Positions 33,395 through 41,694 are shown, counted from the stretch's first letter. The stretch: DNA of 43,879 bases from Acidimicrobiia bacterium (GCA_016932695.1 JAFGCH010000114.1:1-43879); one strand, 5' to 3'. Made by a program: numbers and translations. The notes: a model not told the origin generated them from the sequence alone.

Positions 33395-35208
33395 GAGGCG
33401 CCTCCCTCCGTCCCGCGCCCGCGCTCTGCCTGACGCGCCGCGGCATCCTCCTCGTACGCCTGGAGGAGACGCGCATAGCCCGGCTCGGTAGCCAGCAGCT
33501 CGCCGTGGCGGCCGTGCGCGACCACCCGGCCACCGTCGAGGTAGATAACCGTATCCGCCAGGGCGATGCTCGAGGGCCGATAGGCCACCACCACCACCGT
33601 CGAGGGCAGATCCGCTTCCCTCAGCCCCCGCAGGATGTCGGCCTCCACGGACGGATCTACCGCGGAGGTCGCGTCGTCCAGCACCAGCAGGCGGGGCCGG
33701 CGCGCCAGCGCCCTGGCCAGTGCCACCCTCTGTCGCTGGCCTCCCGAGAGGGTGGTGCCCCGCTCCCCGAGCTGCGTGCCCATGCCCTGGGGCAGGGCCG
33801 CCACGAACTCATCCGCCGCGGCCAAACGCAAGGCCGCCTCGATCTGCTCCTCGGGCAGAGGCATCCCCAGGGTGATGTTGCCCCGGACGTCCTCGTTGAA
33901 GAGAAACGCCTCCTGGGGGACGAAGGCCACCTCCCGGGGGAGCTCGGCCCGGGCGAAGCGGCGCAGGTCGCGCCCGTCGAGGGTGATGGCCCCCGAGTCG
34001 GGATCCCACAGGCGCACCAGCAGCATGGCCAAGGTGGACTTGCCCGATCCCGTTGGCCCCACCACGGCCACGGTGCGGCTCGGCGGGATCTCCAATTCCA
34101 CTCCGGAGAGGATCACCTCGCCCGGCGAGTAGGCGAACCCCACTGCGGCGCCCTCCACCGCCGCCCCCGTCGGCTGCGGGTCGGCCGCCAGGTCCCCGTG
34201 CACCAAGAAGTCCCGCTCGGAGAGCACCGTGTCGACGCGGCGCCAGCCTGCCAGGCTGTGCGCCAGGTCCCAGAAGACCCAACCCATCAAGCGCATGGGG
34301 ATGGCCAGCAGCGATAGGAGGTAGGTGACCGTCACCAGCTCCCCGGCGGTGAGGCTGCCCCCTTTCAGCCGCAGCGCCCCCACCATCAGCAGTACCACCG
34401 TGCCCACGGCGGGGAAGGATTCGATGAACGCGCCGTAGAACGCCCAGAGGCGGTTCACTTCGATGATGTCGTCCCGCAGCTTCTCCGAGGCGCGAGCGAG
34501 GCGCTCAGTCTCGTACTCCTCCCGGCCCAGGGCTTTCACCGTGAGGGCCCCGTCGAAGCTCTCGTGGGCGATGCCGCTCACCAGGCCGCGACTGTGCTGC
34601 ACGGCCTGAAAGGCCTCGAAGGTTCGCCACGAGCCGCGCAGGTCGATGGCGATGATCCCGCCGAGGCCCACCAGAGTGATGCCGCCCAGCAGGGAGTCGA
34701 TCCAGCTGATGATCCCGATGCTGGCCAGGAGCAGCAGCAGCGACCCCGTGCCGAACGGGAGCGGTGCCAGGATGTAGGTGGCCTGGCGTCCGTCGGTCTC
34801 GCTCACCGCCATCAGGTCGCCGGTGGATTGCCGCCGGAACCAGGCCAGGCGAAGGCGCATCTGGTGATCGATCAGTTGATAGCGGAGGTCCGCCTGTGTC
34901 CGGCCTTGCAGCCAGCCGGCAAAGGTGCGGCGCAGAGTGATCCCGGCCGCCTTGTAGACGGCCACCCCGGTGATCAGCAGCACCCCCCCGACCCAGCGGG
35001 ACCCGAGCGCGGCTTCACCGTCGAGTACCGGGATGATCAAGTCGTCGGTGACCCGCCCCACCACCACCGCGGCGAGCACGATCGCCGAAGCGAACACGGT
35101 GGCTCCCCCGACCGCCAGGGCGAAGGCCCCGGGGCGCGCCCGCACGAACCGGCGCACCAACGCCAGCCCGTCGCGCAGCACTACCGAGAGCCGTTCGGGT
35201 GCAGTCAT
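33391..35208 (-). CDS. Heterodimeric ABC exporter, subunit with degenerate catalytic site
   Basis: A 605-aa half-transporter with six N-terminal helices and an ATPase domain. Walker A is GPTGSGKST and the signature is canonical LSGGQRQ (487-493). The Walker B catalytic Glu is Asp512 (LLVLDDATSAVD), and the H-loop His is Tyr543 (VVAYRPSS). Its Walker A/B site therefore pairs with the partner's altered LSVGE to make the non-hydrolytic site. First gene of the operon: ATG at 35208 with GGAGAGG, and a TAGGAT box at 35240-35245. Confidence 0.93.
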   Translation of the reverse strand: MTAPERLSVVLRDGLALVRRFVRARPGAFALAVGGATVFASAIVLAAVVVGRVTDDLIIPVLDGEAALGSRWVGGVLLITGVAVYKAAGITLRRTFAGWLQGRTQADLRYQLIDHQMRLRLAWFRRQSTGDLMAVSETDGRQATYILAPLPFGTGSLLLLLASIGIISWIDSLLGGITLVGLGGIIAIDLRGSWRTFEAFQAVQHSRGLVSGIAHESFDGALTVKALGREEYETERLARASEKLRDDIIEVNRLWAFYGAFIESFPAVGTVVLLMVGALRLKGGSLTAGELVTVTYLLSLLAIPMRLMGWVFWDLAHSLAGWRRVDTVLSERDFLVHGDLAADPQPTGAAVEGAAVGFAYSPGEVILSGVELEIPPSRTVAVVGPTGSGKSTLAMLLVRLWDPDSGAITLDGRDLRRFARAELPREVAFVPQEAFLFNEDVRGNITLGMPLPEEQIEAALRLAAADEFVAALPQGMGTQLGERGTTLSGGQRQRVALARALARRPRLLVLDDATSAVDPSVEADILRGLREADLPSTVVVVAYRPSSIALADTVIYLDGGRVVAHGRHGELLATEPGYARLLQAYEEDAAARQAERGRGTEGGAS

Positions 35209-35239
35209 CGCCTCTCCGGAGCGGAGCCTGAACCACCCG

Positions 35240-35245
35240 ATCCTA
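35240..35245 (-). promoter_or_regulatory. Predicted -10 box of the ABC exporter operon
   Basis: TAGGAT on the minus strand, about 31 bases before the ATG, with GGAGAGG in the leader. Confidence 0.45.
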
Positions 35246-35276
35246 GATCGAGGCGCTTGCTCCGCTTCCGGCCCGG

Positions 35277-35282
35277 TAGCCT
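35277..35282 (+). promoter_or_regulatory. Predicted leaderless -10 box of the lipoprotein-MFS operon
   Basis: TAGCCT ends 6 bases before ATG at 35289. No ribosome-binding site is visible. Confidence 0.5.
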
Positions 35283-35288
35283 CAGCGC

Positions 35289-35954
35289 ATGCGCCCCCGC
35301 GCCCTCTTCCTCGTTGCCCTGCTGACGGCCGCGTGCGGCGACACGGCTACGCCCCCTCCCGACGCCGCCGCCCTCGTGCAGGGAGCGGTGGCAGCAATGC
35401 AGAGCGTGGCGTCGGCCCGCTTCGAGATGACCCGCGCCGGCGCCCCGATCACCGTCGAGGGCCTCGTGTTCGACTCGGCGGTGGGTCGCTACGCCGCCCC
35501 CGCCGCCGCCGAAGCGGTCCTCCGCATGCGCGCCGGGGACCTCACCGTCCAACTAGGGACCATATCGATGGGGGAGCGCACCTGGCTCACCGACCCCCTC
35601 ACCAACCGCTGGCACGAGCTGCGTCCCGGCTCGGGCTTCAACCCCGCGGTGCTCTTCGACCCCGACGACGGCTGGGTGGCGCTGCTCGGCGACCTCTCCG
35701 CCGTGAGAGGCGTGCCCGCCGAAGCCGGCACCTACCGCCTGGCGGGCCGAGTCCCTGCCGCCCGGGTGGAGGCGCTCACCGCCGGGCTGGCGCCCGGTCA
35801 GGAGGTGCCGGTGGATGTCTGGCTCGACGCTTCCACCCTCCACATCATCCGCCTCGAGTTCTCCACGGTGGGCGACGAGGGGAAGAGCGACTGGGTGATC
35901 GTGATGAGCGACTTCGACCTCCCGGTGCAAATCGACCCGCCGGCGGTCGGATGA
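35289..35954 (+). CDS. LprG/LppX-like lipoprotein
   Basis: A 221-aa lipoprotein with lipobox LLTAAC (lipidated Cys16). The mature domain has the LprAFG layout: an N-terminal helix (ALVQGAVAAMQSVASARFEMTR), then beta strands with ITVEGLVFD, WLTDPLTNRWHEL and VPVDVWLDASTLHIIRLEF. This fold holds a triacylated lipid cavity. The next gene, overlapping by ATGA, encodes a 14-helix MFS protein, reproducing the mycobacterial lprG-Rv1410c pair that moves triacylglycerides and lipoarabinomannan to the outer envelope. The same role here is inference. Confidence 0.88.
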   Translation: MRPRALFLVALLTAACGDTATPPPDAAALVQGAVAAMQSVASARFEMTRAGAPITVEGLVFDSAVGRYAAPAAAEAVLRMRAGDLTVQLGTISMGERTWLTDPLTNRWHELRPGSGFNPAVLFDPDDGWVALLGDLSAVRGVPAEAGTYRLAGRVPAARVEALTAGLAPGQEVPVDVWLDASTLHIIRLEFSTVGDEGKSDWVIVMSDFDLPVQIDPPAVG

Positions 35955-37477
35955 ACACGGCCCGGCGGCCTTCCCCTACCGCCGTACTGGCGGTGGTTTC
36001 CTTCGGGGTCTTCGTTGCCGCCGACGACCTGACGGTCGTCTCGACCATGCTGCGCCAGATCATCGGCGACCTGGGCATCCCCCTGCCGGACGGCTGGGAT
36101 CGGGCGGCGTGGATCGTCAACTCCTACCTCGTTGCCTACGTCGCCGTGATGCCGTTCATGGGCCGGCTCAGCGACGTCCTGGGGCGTCGCCGGGTCTTCG
36201 TCGGCTCCCTGGTCCTGTTTCTCGCCGGTTCCGCTTGGATCCCCTACACCACCTCCCTGGGCCCCTTCGTCGCTGCCCGCATCCTCACCGCGGTGGGGGG
36301 AGGGGCCATGGTCCCCGTCGCCCTGGCCGCGGTCGGTGACGCTTTCGAGGAGCGCCGCCGGCCGGGTGCCCTCGGCGTACTCGGCGCGATCGACACCATC
36401 GGCTGGGTGTGGGGCCCGCTCTTCGGCGCCCTGCTGGTGCGCTTCCTGAACTGGCGCTGGCAGTTCTACCTGAACATCCCCCTCGCCCTGGTGGCCATCG
36501 GCGCTTCCTGGTGGGCCTTGCGGGGCCTCGATCGCCCTACCGAGCGGCGTCGTATCGACTGGCCGGCGGCGCTATCGCTTTCGGCGGCTTTGGCTTGTCT
36601 CAACATCGCCCTGGTCAACACCAGTGAGATCTCGACGGTGGGCGGCCTGGAAGAGCTCACCGGACGGCGCTCCCTGCCTACGGTCCCGTTCTTCGTAGCC
36701 GCCGCCCTTGCCCTGGCGGCCTTCTTGTGGCTCGAGCGGCGCAGTCGCGACCCGGTGGTCGACTTGCGGCTCTTCCGCCGGCCCAACTTCGGGGCGGCCA
36801 TGGCGGTCAACTTCCTCGTCGGAGCGGCGCTGATCATCGCCATGGTCGACGTGCCCCTCTTCGTCAACCTGGTGGTGGAGACGGGACTTCGGCGCGCCGC
36901 GGTGCTGAGCGGCTGGGTCCTCAGCGCTCTCACCGCTGCCATGGCGCTGGCTTCTTGGGTCGGGGGCCGCCTCACGGAGGCGTCCTGGTACCGCCCTCCC
37001 GCCCTGGCCGGTCTGGCACTGGGCAGTGCCGCCTTCGTTGCCATGGGAGCCGCTTGGGGGCCCGGGATACCCCTGGCGGCCATGGTCGTGTCGCTGGCGT
37101 TCCTCGGGCTCGGCTTCGGGCTCGTCACCGCTCCCTCGAACGCCGCGGCGGTGGATGCAGTGCCTCCAGACCGTCGGGGCGTCGCCGCCGGCCTCGTCAT
37201 CCTCTCCCGCCTCATGGGCCTGGCCGTGGGCCTCTCGGGCCTCACCGCCTGGGCCATGTACCGCTTCGATGCCGCCCGCCGGGCCCTGGTGCTTCCCCCG
37301 CTAGACGACCCCGGCTATGAGGAAGCCCTCCGCCGGGCGCAGGAGCAGCTGACCTCGGCCGCTCTGCGCGAGACCTTCTTCTTCTCGGCGGGGCTGTTGG
37401 CCCTCGGGGTGATGGTGGCTCTCCTCCTCCGCCGCCACCGCGTCGCCGGTTCCCCCTCCGCTCCCGGCGGCCACTGA
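35951..37477 (+). CDS. MFS transporter, P55/Rv1410-like (14 helices)
   Basis: A 508-aa DHA2-type permease. It has FVAADDLTVVSTMLRQIIGDLGI in helix 1, WIVNSYLVAYVAVMPFMGRLSDVLGRRRV (motif A), ARILTAVGGGAMVPVALAAVGDAFEERRRP, and a motif C-like LGAIDTIGWVWGPLFGALL. A cytoplasmic tail follows the last helices. The acidic pair in helix 1 (Asp-Asp) resembles that of drug/lipid exporters. ATG at 35951 shares ATGA with the lipoprotein gene, supporting joint function in lipid export. Confidence 0.9.
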   Translation: MNTARRPSPTAVLAVVSFGVFVAADDLTVVSTMLRQIIGDLGIPLPDGWDRAAWIVNSYLVAYVAVMPFMGRLSDVLGRRRVFVGSLVLFLAGSAWIPYTTSLGPFVAARILTAVGGGAMVPVALAAVGDAFEERRRPGALGVLGAIDTIGWVWGPLFGALLVRFLNWRWQFYLNIPLALVAIGASWWALRGLDRPTERRRIDWPAALSLSAALACLNIALVNTSEISTVGGLEELTGRRSLPTVPFFVAAALALAAFLWLERRSRDPVVDLRLFRRPNFGAAMAVNFLVGAALIIAMVDVPLFVNLVVETGLRRAAVLSGWVLSALTAAMALASWVGGRLTEASWYRPPALAGLALGSAAFVAMGAAWGPGIPLAAMVVSLAFLGLGFGLVTAPSNAAAVDAVPPDRRGVAAGLVILSRLMGLAVGLSGLTAWAMYRFDAARRALVLPPLDDPGYEEALRRAQEQLTSAALRETFFFSAGLLALGVMVALLLRRHRVAGSPSAPGGH

Positions 37478-37585
37478 CGCTCGCGTCGCCTCCGCCCCCG
37501 GGTGGTCCGGGTTCGCCGTCGCTCCCCCTTAACATGGCCGCCGCGCCGGAGCCCCGGCCGGGAACGACCCCGAGGGCGAGAGCAG

Positions 37586-38296
37586 ATGGACTTTCTTTCT
37601 TCCATCGTCGACTTCATCCTGAACTTCGACGGCTACCTGAGGGGCCTCATCGAGTCGGTGGGGCCCTGGGTCTACGTGATCCTCTTTCTGATCATCACCG
37701 CAGAGACCGGCCTGGTGATCGCTCCCCTCCTTCCGGGCGATTCCCTGCTCTTCGCCGCCGGCACGTTTGCCGCCCTGTCTCCGGAGGGCGAGCCCGGCGC
37801 TGCTCCCCTGCTCAACGTCTGGATCATCTTCTTCACACTGGGCATCGCCGCCGTGCTCGGCGATGCCCTGAACTACGCCGTCGGCCGGTACCTGGGCCCG
37901 AAGCTCTTCCGTAAGGAGGACTCGCGCTTCTTCAAGAAGGAGAACCTCGACCGCACCCACGACTTCTTCGAGAAGTACGGCCCCATCACCATCATCATCG
38001 CCCGCTTCCTCCCCATCGTGCGGACCTTCGCCCCCTTCGTCGCCGGCATGGGGCGCATGGGCTATCCCCGCTTCCTCACCTACAACGTCGTTGGAGGTGT
38101 CGGCTGGGTGGGGCTCTTCGTATTCGCCGGGTACTTCTTCGCCAACATCCCCTTCGTGCAGGACCACTTCGAGTTGGTGATCATCGGGATCGTGCTGGTG
38201 TCGGTGGTCCCCACCGCCATCGAGGTGATCCGCCGTCGGCGCAAGGCGGCGGCCGCCGCAGTGGCCGCCACCGGCCCGAATACGGAAGAGCCCTAG
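37586..38296 (+). CDS. DedA/SNARE-associated family membrane protein
   Basis: A 236-aa member of the DedA superfamily, linked in other bacteria to undecaprenyl phosphate or phospholipid flipping. It has FLIITAETGLVIAPLLPGDSLLFAAGTFAA (the conserved E-x-PxPGE-like segment), GDALNYAVGRYLGPKLF, the central FFEKYGPITIIIARFLPIVRTFAPFVAGMGRM with the family's essential arginines, and YNVVGGVGWVGLFVFAGYFF. A basic tail ends the protein. ATG at 37586 follows a weak GAGGG/GAGAG. A TAACAT box at 37530-37535 may be its -10. The 108-base gap after the MFS gene holds only this and a small GCCGG hairpin. Confidence 0.92.
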   Translation: MDFLSSIVDFILNFDGYLRGLIESVGPWVYVILFLIITAETGLVIAPLLPGDSLLFAAGTFAALSPEGEPGAAPLLNVWIIFFTLGIAAVLGDALNYAVGRYLGPKLFRKEDSRFFKKENLDRTHDFFEKYGPITIIIARFLPIVRTFAPFVAGMGRMGYPRFLTYNVVGGVGWVGLFVFAGYFFANIPFVQDHFELVIIGIVLVSVVPTAIEVIRRRRKAAAAAVAATGPNTEEP

Positions 38297-38320
38297 CCGG
38301 GCCGGCCCCCGCTCGGCGTC

Positions 38321-39265
38321 TCATGCGTCGGGCAGGCCCCAGTCGGTGGCTAGGACCTCCCAGATGGCCTCCGCCAGCAGGCGCCCGCCCCCCGAGGTGT
38401 AATGGATGCCGTCGGTGGAGCGCACCGTCACCAGCGTCCCCGACTCGTCCTCCAACTGCGTGGTGAAACCGCCGTCTTCCCCCTGGAACAGACGGTAGAT
38501 GTCGATGTAACGGACGTCGAGGCGCTCCGCCGCTTCCTCACGCACGACAGCGCTGATGCGGCGCATGTAGGCGTCGAAGTTGGCTCCCCCCATGATCGGT
38601 TGGCCCACCCAGTACACCCGCCGGCAAATGCTCAGCAAGTCGTCCATCAGCGACCCCACCAGGTCCCCATAGGCTGCCTCCCACTCGGGGGTGCCGAAGT
38701 CCAGCCGGCCCTGGGGGGATTGCAGGCCCTGCCCGTCGTTGGTACCCAAGAGCACCACCACTAGGTCAATTGGGCCCGCAGGAGCACCGCTCGCCACCAG
38801 CGCCGGCCAGTCGAGGATGTCGGGACGCGCCAGGCCGGTGCCCTCATAGGCCTCCACCCAGACCCGTAGCAGGCCGCTCTGAGTGCCGAGGGCACGGAGG
38901 GCACTGCCGGTGGGCGGTGTGAGCGAATCCCCGATGACCCACACCCGGAGCGGGGCGTCGGTGGTGACGGCGCGCCACCACGCCGGAGCGCCGGTGGTGG
39001 TTGTGGTCGGCGGCGGCGTCGTGGTCGTGGTGCTGCTCGGCGCCGCGCTCGTCGTGGGAGCGGTGGTCGGCGGCGCGCTGGTGCTGGTAGTCGTGGGCGC
39101 CAGCGTCGTGGCCGGGAGAGCAGTCGTCGTTGTCTGAGCGGGTGCGGAGGTGGTGCTGGCGATACCCGGCTGGGCCGAGGAGCCGCACCCCATGGTCAGC
39201 AGGCTGAGCGCGCCGACCGCCGCCCACAGCAACCTCTCCGACGTGCACCCGGCTCTGCAGCCCAT
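38321..39265 (-). CDS. SGNH-hydrolase lipoprotein (DUF459-like) with Thr/Ser/Pro stalk
   Basis: A 314-aa surface enzyme. The lipobox is LLTMGC (Cys27), followed by a ~65-residue stalk of Thr, Ser, Ala and Pro (residues ~30-95), encoded by repetitive DNA. The SGNH domain has VWVIGDSLTPP (Ser114), LLGTNDGQG and the C-terminal DGIHYTSGGGRLLAEAI (Asp-x-x-His). DUF459-type domains are often tied to cell-wall or lipid acylation; the substrate is unknown. A TAGCCT box ends 7 bases before ATG at 39265. It converges on dedA. Confidence 0.88.
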   Translation of the reverse strand: MGCRAGCTSERLLWAAVGALSLLTMGCGSSAQPGIASTTSAPAQTTTTALPATTLAPTTTSTSAPPTTAPTTSAAPSSTTTTTPPPTTTTTGAPAWWRAVTTDAPLRVWVIGDSLTPPTGSALRALGTQSGLLRVWVEAYEGTGLARPDILDWPALVASGAPAGPIDLVVVLLGTNDGQGLQSPQGRLDFGTPEWEAAYGDLVGSLMDDLLSICRRVYWVGQPIMGGANFDAYMRRISAVVREEAAERLDVRYIDIYRLFQGEDGGFTTQLEDESGTLVTVRSTDGIHYTSGGGRLLAEAIWEVLATDWGLPDA

Positions 39266-39272
39266 GTATCCG

Positions 39273-39278
39273 AGGCTA
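39273..39278 (-). promoter_or_regulatory. Predicted leaderless -10 box of the SGNH lipoprotein
   Basis: TAGCCT on the minus strand ends 7 bases before ATG at 39265. Confidence 0.5.
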
Positions 39279-39337
39279 CCCCCGCCGGCACCCTTCCCGC
39301 CCGGCCCCGCCGATTCCGCACGAGTCGTCCCGCCGCG

Positions 39338-39343
39338 TACCCT
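39338..39343 (+). promoter_or_regulatory. Predicted -10 box of the leader ORF-MFS unit
   Basis: TACCCT on the plus strand, 9 bases before the ATG of the 15-aa ORF at 39353. Confidence 0.4.
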
Positions 39344-39352
39344 TCGCTCCGC

Positions 39353-39400
39353 ATGGCCCGGCCGGATCGCCTCCCTCGCGCCAGGAAAGCCGCCCGATGA
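39353..39400 (+). CDS. Possible 15-aa leader peptide upstream of an MFS gene
   Basis: A tiny ORF, MARPDRLPRARKAAR, whose TGA overlaps the MFS start as ATGA. A -10-like box lies just upstream. It is strongly basic (five Arg and one Lys in 15). AGGAAAG inside it could serve as the ribosome-binding site of the MFS gene. It may be a translated leader that sets MFS expression, or only an untranslated 5' region. Confidence 0.35.
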   Translation: MARPDRLPRARKAAR

Positions 39401-40668
39401 CGACGGTGGCCGCCGCGGCGCGTCGCATCTTCTCCTCGCTGCGGGTACTCAACTACCGGCTGTACTTCACCGGGCAGGCCGTCTCCCTGTCGGGAACCTG
39501 GATGCAGAGCGTGGCGCAGGGCTGGCTGGTCTTGGAGCTCACCGACTCGGGCACGGCCATCGGCCTGGTCCTCGCCCTGCAGTTCCTTCCGGTGTTGCTT
39601 TTCGGGCCCATGGGCGGGGTGATCGCCGACCGCTTCGACAAGCGACGGCTGCTCCTCGGTACGCAAGTGGCGGCTGCTCTGCTGGCCGCGACCTTGGGAC
39701 TCCTGGTCCTCTTCGATGTGGTGCGCCTCTGGATGGTGTTCGCCCTCGCCTGCGGCCTCGGGTTCGTGAACCTGGTGGACAACCCCACCCGGCAGGCCTT
39801 CGTGGGGGAGATGGTCGGCCCGGACGACCTCACCAACGCCATCAGCCTCAATTCGGTTTTGGTCAACCTGGCCCGGGTAGCCGGGCCGGCCGCGGCCGGG
39901 GCCCTGATCCTCACCGTGGGCCTGGCCCCGTGCTTCCTGATCAACGCCGCCTCCTACCTGGCCGCCATCGCCGCCCTGCTGCTCATACGCCCCGATCTGC
40001 TGCGGCGCAGCCGGCCCCAGGCGCGCCGCCCCGGTCAGTTGCGCGCGGGCCTGCGCTATGTGGGTAAGACGCCGGCTCTGCTGATCCCGCTGATCATGAT
40101 GGCGGTGGTCGGCGCCCTGGCCTACGAGTTCCAGGTGAGCCTGCCCCTGCTGGCCCGTTTCACCTTCGGGGGCGATGCCGGTACCTACGGCAGCATGACC
40201 GCCCTCATGGGCGCCGGCGCTGTGGTGGGCGGCCTCCTCACCGCCGCCGCCGGGCGCCGTGCCCCCACCGCTCTGGCCACCATGGCCCTGCTCTTCGGCG
40301 CGGTGCAGACCGCCACTGCCTTCTCCCCCACTATGGTCGTGGCCCTGGCCATGATGGTGCCCCTTGGCGCCTCCTCCATCGCCTTCCTCGCTCTGGGGAA
40401 CGCCACCCTGCAACTAGCTTCGACCCCCGAGATGCGCGGCCGGGTGATGGCGCTGTGGGGGGTCGCCTTCCTGGGCTCAACGCCGGTGGGAGGCCCGATC
40501 ATCGGCTGGATCGGCAGCTTCGACCCGCGCTGGGCGCTCGGAGTCGGCGGGGTGGCCACCCTGGTCTGCGCAGCCCTGGCCTTCCGGCCCCTCGCCCGGG
40601 TCATCGCGGCGGGCGCCCCGCCGCTTGTGGTGGAGCTTCCGCCGGGCAAGCCCGGCGGGCCCGCCTGA
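39397..40668 (+). CDS. MFS transporter (MFS_3/enterobactin-exporter-like)
   Basis: A 423-aa twelve-helix permease. It begins MTTVAAAARRIFSSLRVLNYRLYFTGQAVSLSGTWMQ in its N-terminal region, typical of MFS_3 exporters. FGPMGGVIADRFDKRRLLLGTQ is motif A, and VNLVDNPTRQAFVGEMVG is a conserved loop between helices 4 and 5. It is distinct from the 19.8-kb MFS protein, though from the same broad family. The substrate is unknown. AGGAAAG lies 9-10 bases before the ATG. The last codons encode a stable hairpin. Confidence 0.9.
   Translation: MTTVAAAARRIFSSLRVLNYRLYFTGQAVSLSGTWMQSVAQGWLVLELTDSGTAIGLVLALQFLPVLLFGPMGGVIADRFDKRRLLLGTQVAAALLAATLGLLVLFDVVRLWMVFALACGLGFVNLVDNPTRQAFVGEMVGPDDLTNAISLNSVLVNLARVAGPAAAGALILTVGLAPCFLINAASYLAAIAALLLIRPDLLRRSRPQARRPGQLRAGLRYVGKTPALLIPLIMMAVVGALAYEFQVSLPLLARFTFGGDAGTYGSMTALMGAGAVVGGLLTAAAGRRAPTALATMALLFGAVQTATAFSPTMVVALAMMVPLGASSIAFLALGNATLQLASTPEMRGRVMALWGVAFLGSTPVGGPIIGWIGSFDPRWALGVGGVATLVCAALAFRPLARVIAAGAPPLVVELPPGKPGGPA
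40639..40658. terminator. Hairpin inside the last codons of the MFS gene
   Basis: CCGCCGGG and CCCGGCGG pair around a CAAG loop, 8-10 bases before the TGA. The hairpin encodes part of PPGKPGG. It may end transcription between two convergent genes only 23 bases apart, but no U-tract follows. Confidence 0.45.
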
Positions 40669-40691
40669 GTTCTGCGCCTCTCCGGCGCGGC

Positions 40692-41039
40692 CTAGCGCCA
40701 CTGCCACAGCAGGGCGCCCAGTGCTATGTAGGCCGCCCCGCCCAGCATGGCGCTCAGGCCGCTCCCGCGGGGACGAGGGGCCAGGAATCGACGTTCTCCG
40801 GTTCGCCCCTGCTCTGCCATACGGCCCACATTCGCCCCCGGCAGCAGGTTGTCCAGGACCCGGTCTCCGCCCGACCCGAGGAACATGCCCACCAGGAACA
40901 ACACCACCCCGGCCACGAGGCAAGTCCCGGCCAGCGAGCCCACCAGGCCTGCCGGGGTGGCCAGCCACCACACCGCACTCACGCCCAGGGAGATCACCAT
41001 GATCCCCAGGGCAGCCCGGAGGCGCGGACGGCGCAGCAC
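40692..41039 (-). CDS. Small integral membrane protein (115 aa)
   Basis: Three predicted membrane helices (ALGIMVISLGVSAVWWLA; LVGSLAGTCLVAGVVLFLVGMFLG; LGGAAYIALGALLWQW). A basic/polar loop of ~35 residues lies between the second and third helix. I do not recognise the family. I chose GTG at 41039, 8 bases after a TATCGT box at 41048-41053. TTG at 41042 is the alternative. It lies downstream of the small FAD-protein gene on the same strand. Confidence 0.72.
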   Translation of the reverse strand: MLRRPRLRAALGIMVISLGVSAVWWLATPAGLVGSLAGTCLVAGVVLFLVGMFLGSGGDRVLDNLLPGANVGRMAEQGRTGERRFLAPRPRGSGLSAMLGGAAYIALGALLWQWR

Positions 41040-41047
41040 CAACGCCG

Positions 41048-41053
41048 ACGATA
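41048..41053 (-). promoter_or_regulatory. Predicted leaderless -10 box of the 115-aa membrane protein
   Basis: TATCGT on the minus strand ends 8 bases before GTG at 41039 and lies in the 36-base gap after the FAD-protein gene. Confidence 0.4.
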
Positions 41054-41078
41054 GCGACCGTGCGGTTGGGGTCCGGGG

Positions 41079-41633
41079 TCAGCTCTGCGGGGGTCGGTCC
41101 CAGTCCTGCACGTCCTTGCCGGCTTCTCGCGCCAGGATGTCCAGCGCCGCCTTGGCACCATCGCCTGCGGAGATGATCGCCTGGCTGCGCGCCGGGCGAA
41201 CGCTCCGCCCCACGGCATAGACCCGGGGGTGCGAGGTGCGACCCTCGGAATCGACGGCCACCGCTCCCGCGGGGGTCTCGGCCAAGCCCAGGGAACGCGC
41301 CAGGGCCGGGTTTTTCCCCTCGGACAGGATCAGGTACTCGGCCCGCTCCGGCCGGTCGGCCTCCGCGATGACTTCCACTCCGTCGGCGTCCGCAGAAACC
41401 GACGTGACCGCGGCCTCCACCAGCGCCGCTCCGGCGGCCCGGGCCTGCTCGCGGGCCACCTGCTGGAACTCGGTCCCGGAAGTCGCCGGGCTGCCCAGGT
41501 AGTTGTTCAGGAAGGCGTAGTGCATGGCGGTCTGGTCCAGGCCGAACACCTGGACCTGATGCTCGCCCCGGGCCAAGAAGAGGGCGGCGCTCAGCCCCCC
41601 GGGTCCGTCTCCGACGATGATGACGCGTGCCAT
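41079..41633 (-). CDS. Minimal thioredoxin-reductase-like FAD protein (184 aa)
   Basis: The N-terminal dinucleotide motif VIIVGDGPGGLSAALFLA (Gly8-Gly13) binds the FAD ADP moiety. The C-terminal VYAVGRSVRPARSQAIISAGDGAKAALDI corresponds to the FAD-flavin block near the end of thioredoxin reductases. At 184 aa it is about 125 residues shorter than those enzymes: the NADPH domain and its redox CxxC are missing, and it contains no cysteine at all. It may be an electron-transfer or sensor flavoprotein needing a partner reductase. AGAGGG precedes ATG at 41633. It is divergent from the DUF364 gene. Confidence 0.82.
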   Translation of the reverse strand: MARVIIVGDGPGGLSAALFLARGEHQVQVFGLDQTAMHYAFLNNYLGSPATSGTEFQQVAREQARAAGAALVEAAVTSVSADADGVEVIAEADRPERAEYLILSEGKNPALARSLGLAETPAGAVAVDSEGRTSHPRVYAVGRSVRPARSQAIISAGDGAKAALDILAREAGKDVQDWDRPPQS

Positions 41634-41694
41634 GGATCCCTCTCGTGTCGCAAGTACCCCCGCCAACGCCGTCTCCGCCGAGACCATTCCCGGG

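Noticed and set aside
38984-39180. Repetitive GTGGT/GGCGG tract that could be called a DNA repeat
   Set aside because: It encodes the Thr/Ser/Pro stalk of the SGNH lipoprotein. Codon-level repetition explains it.
41617-41634. Divergent start codons sharing CATG (FAD protein and DUF364 gene)
   Set aside because: The overlap exists in the sequence, but the DUF364 family start, the TACCCT box and the GGGAAG place the real start near 41725. The first ATG is probably not used.
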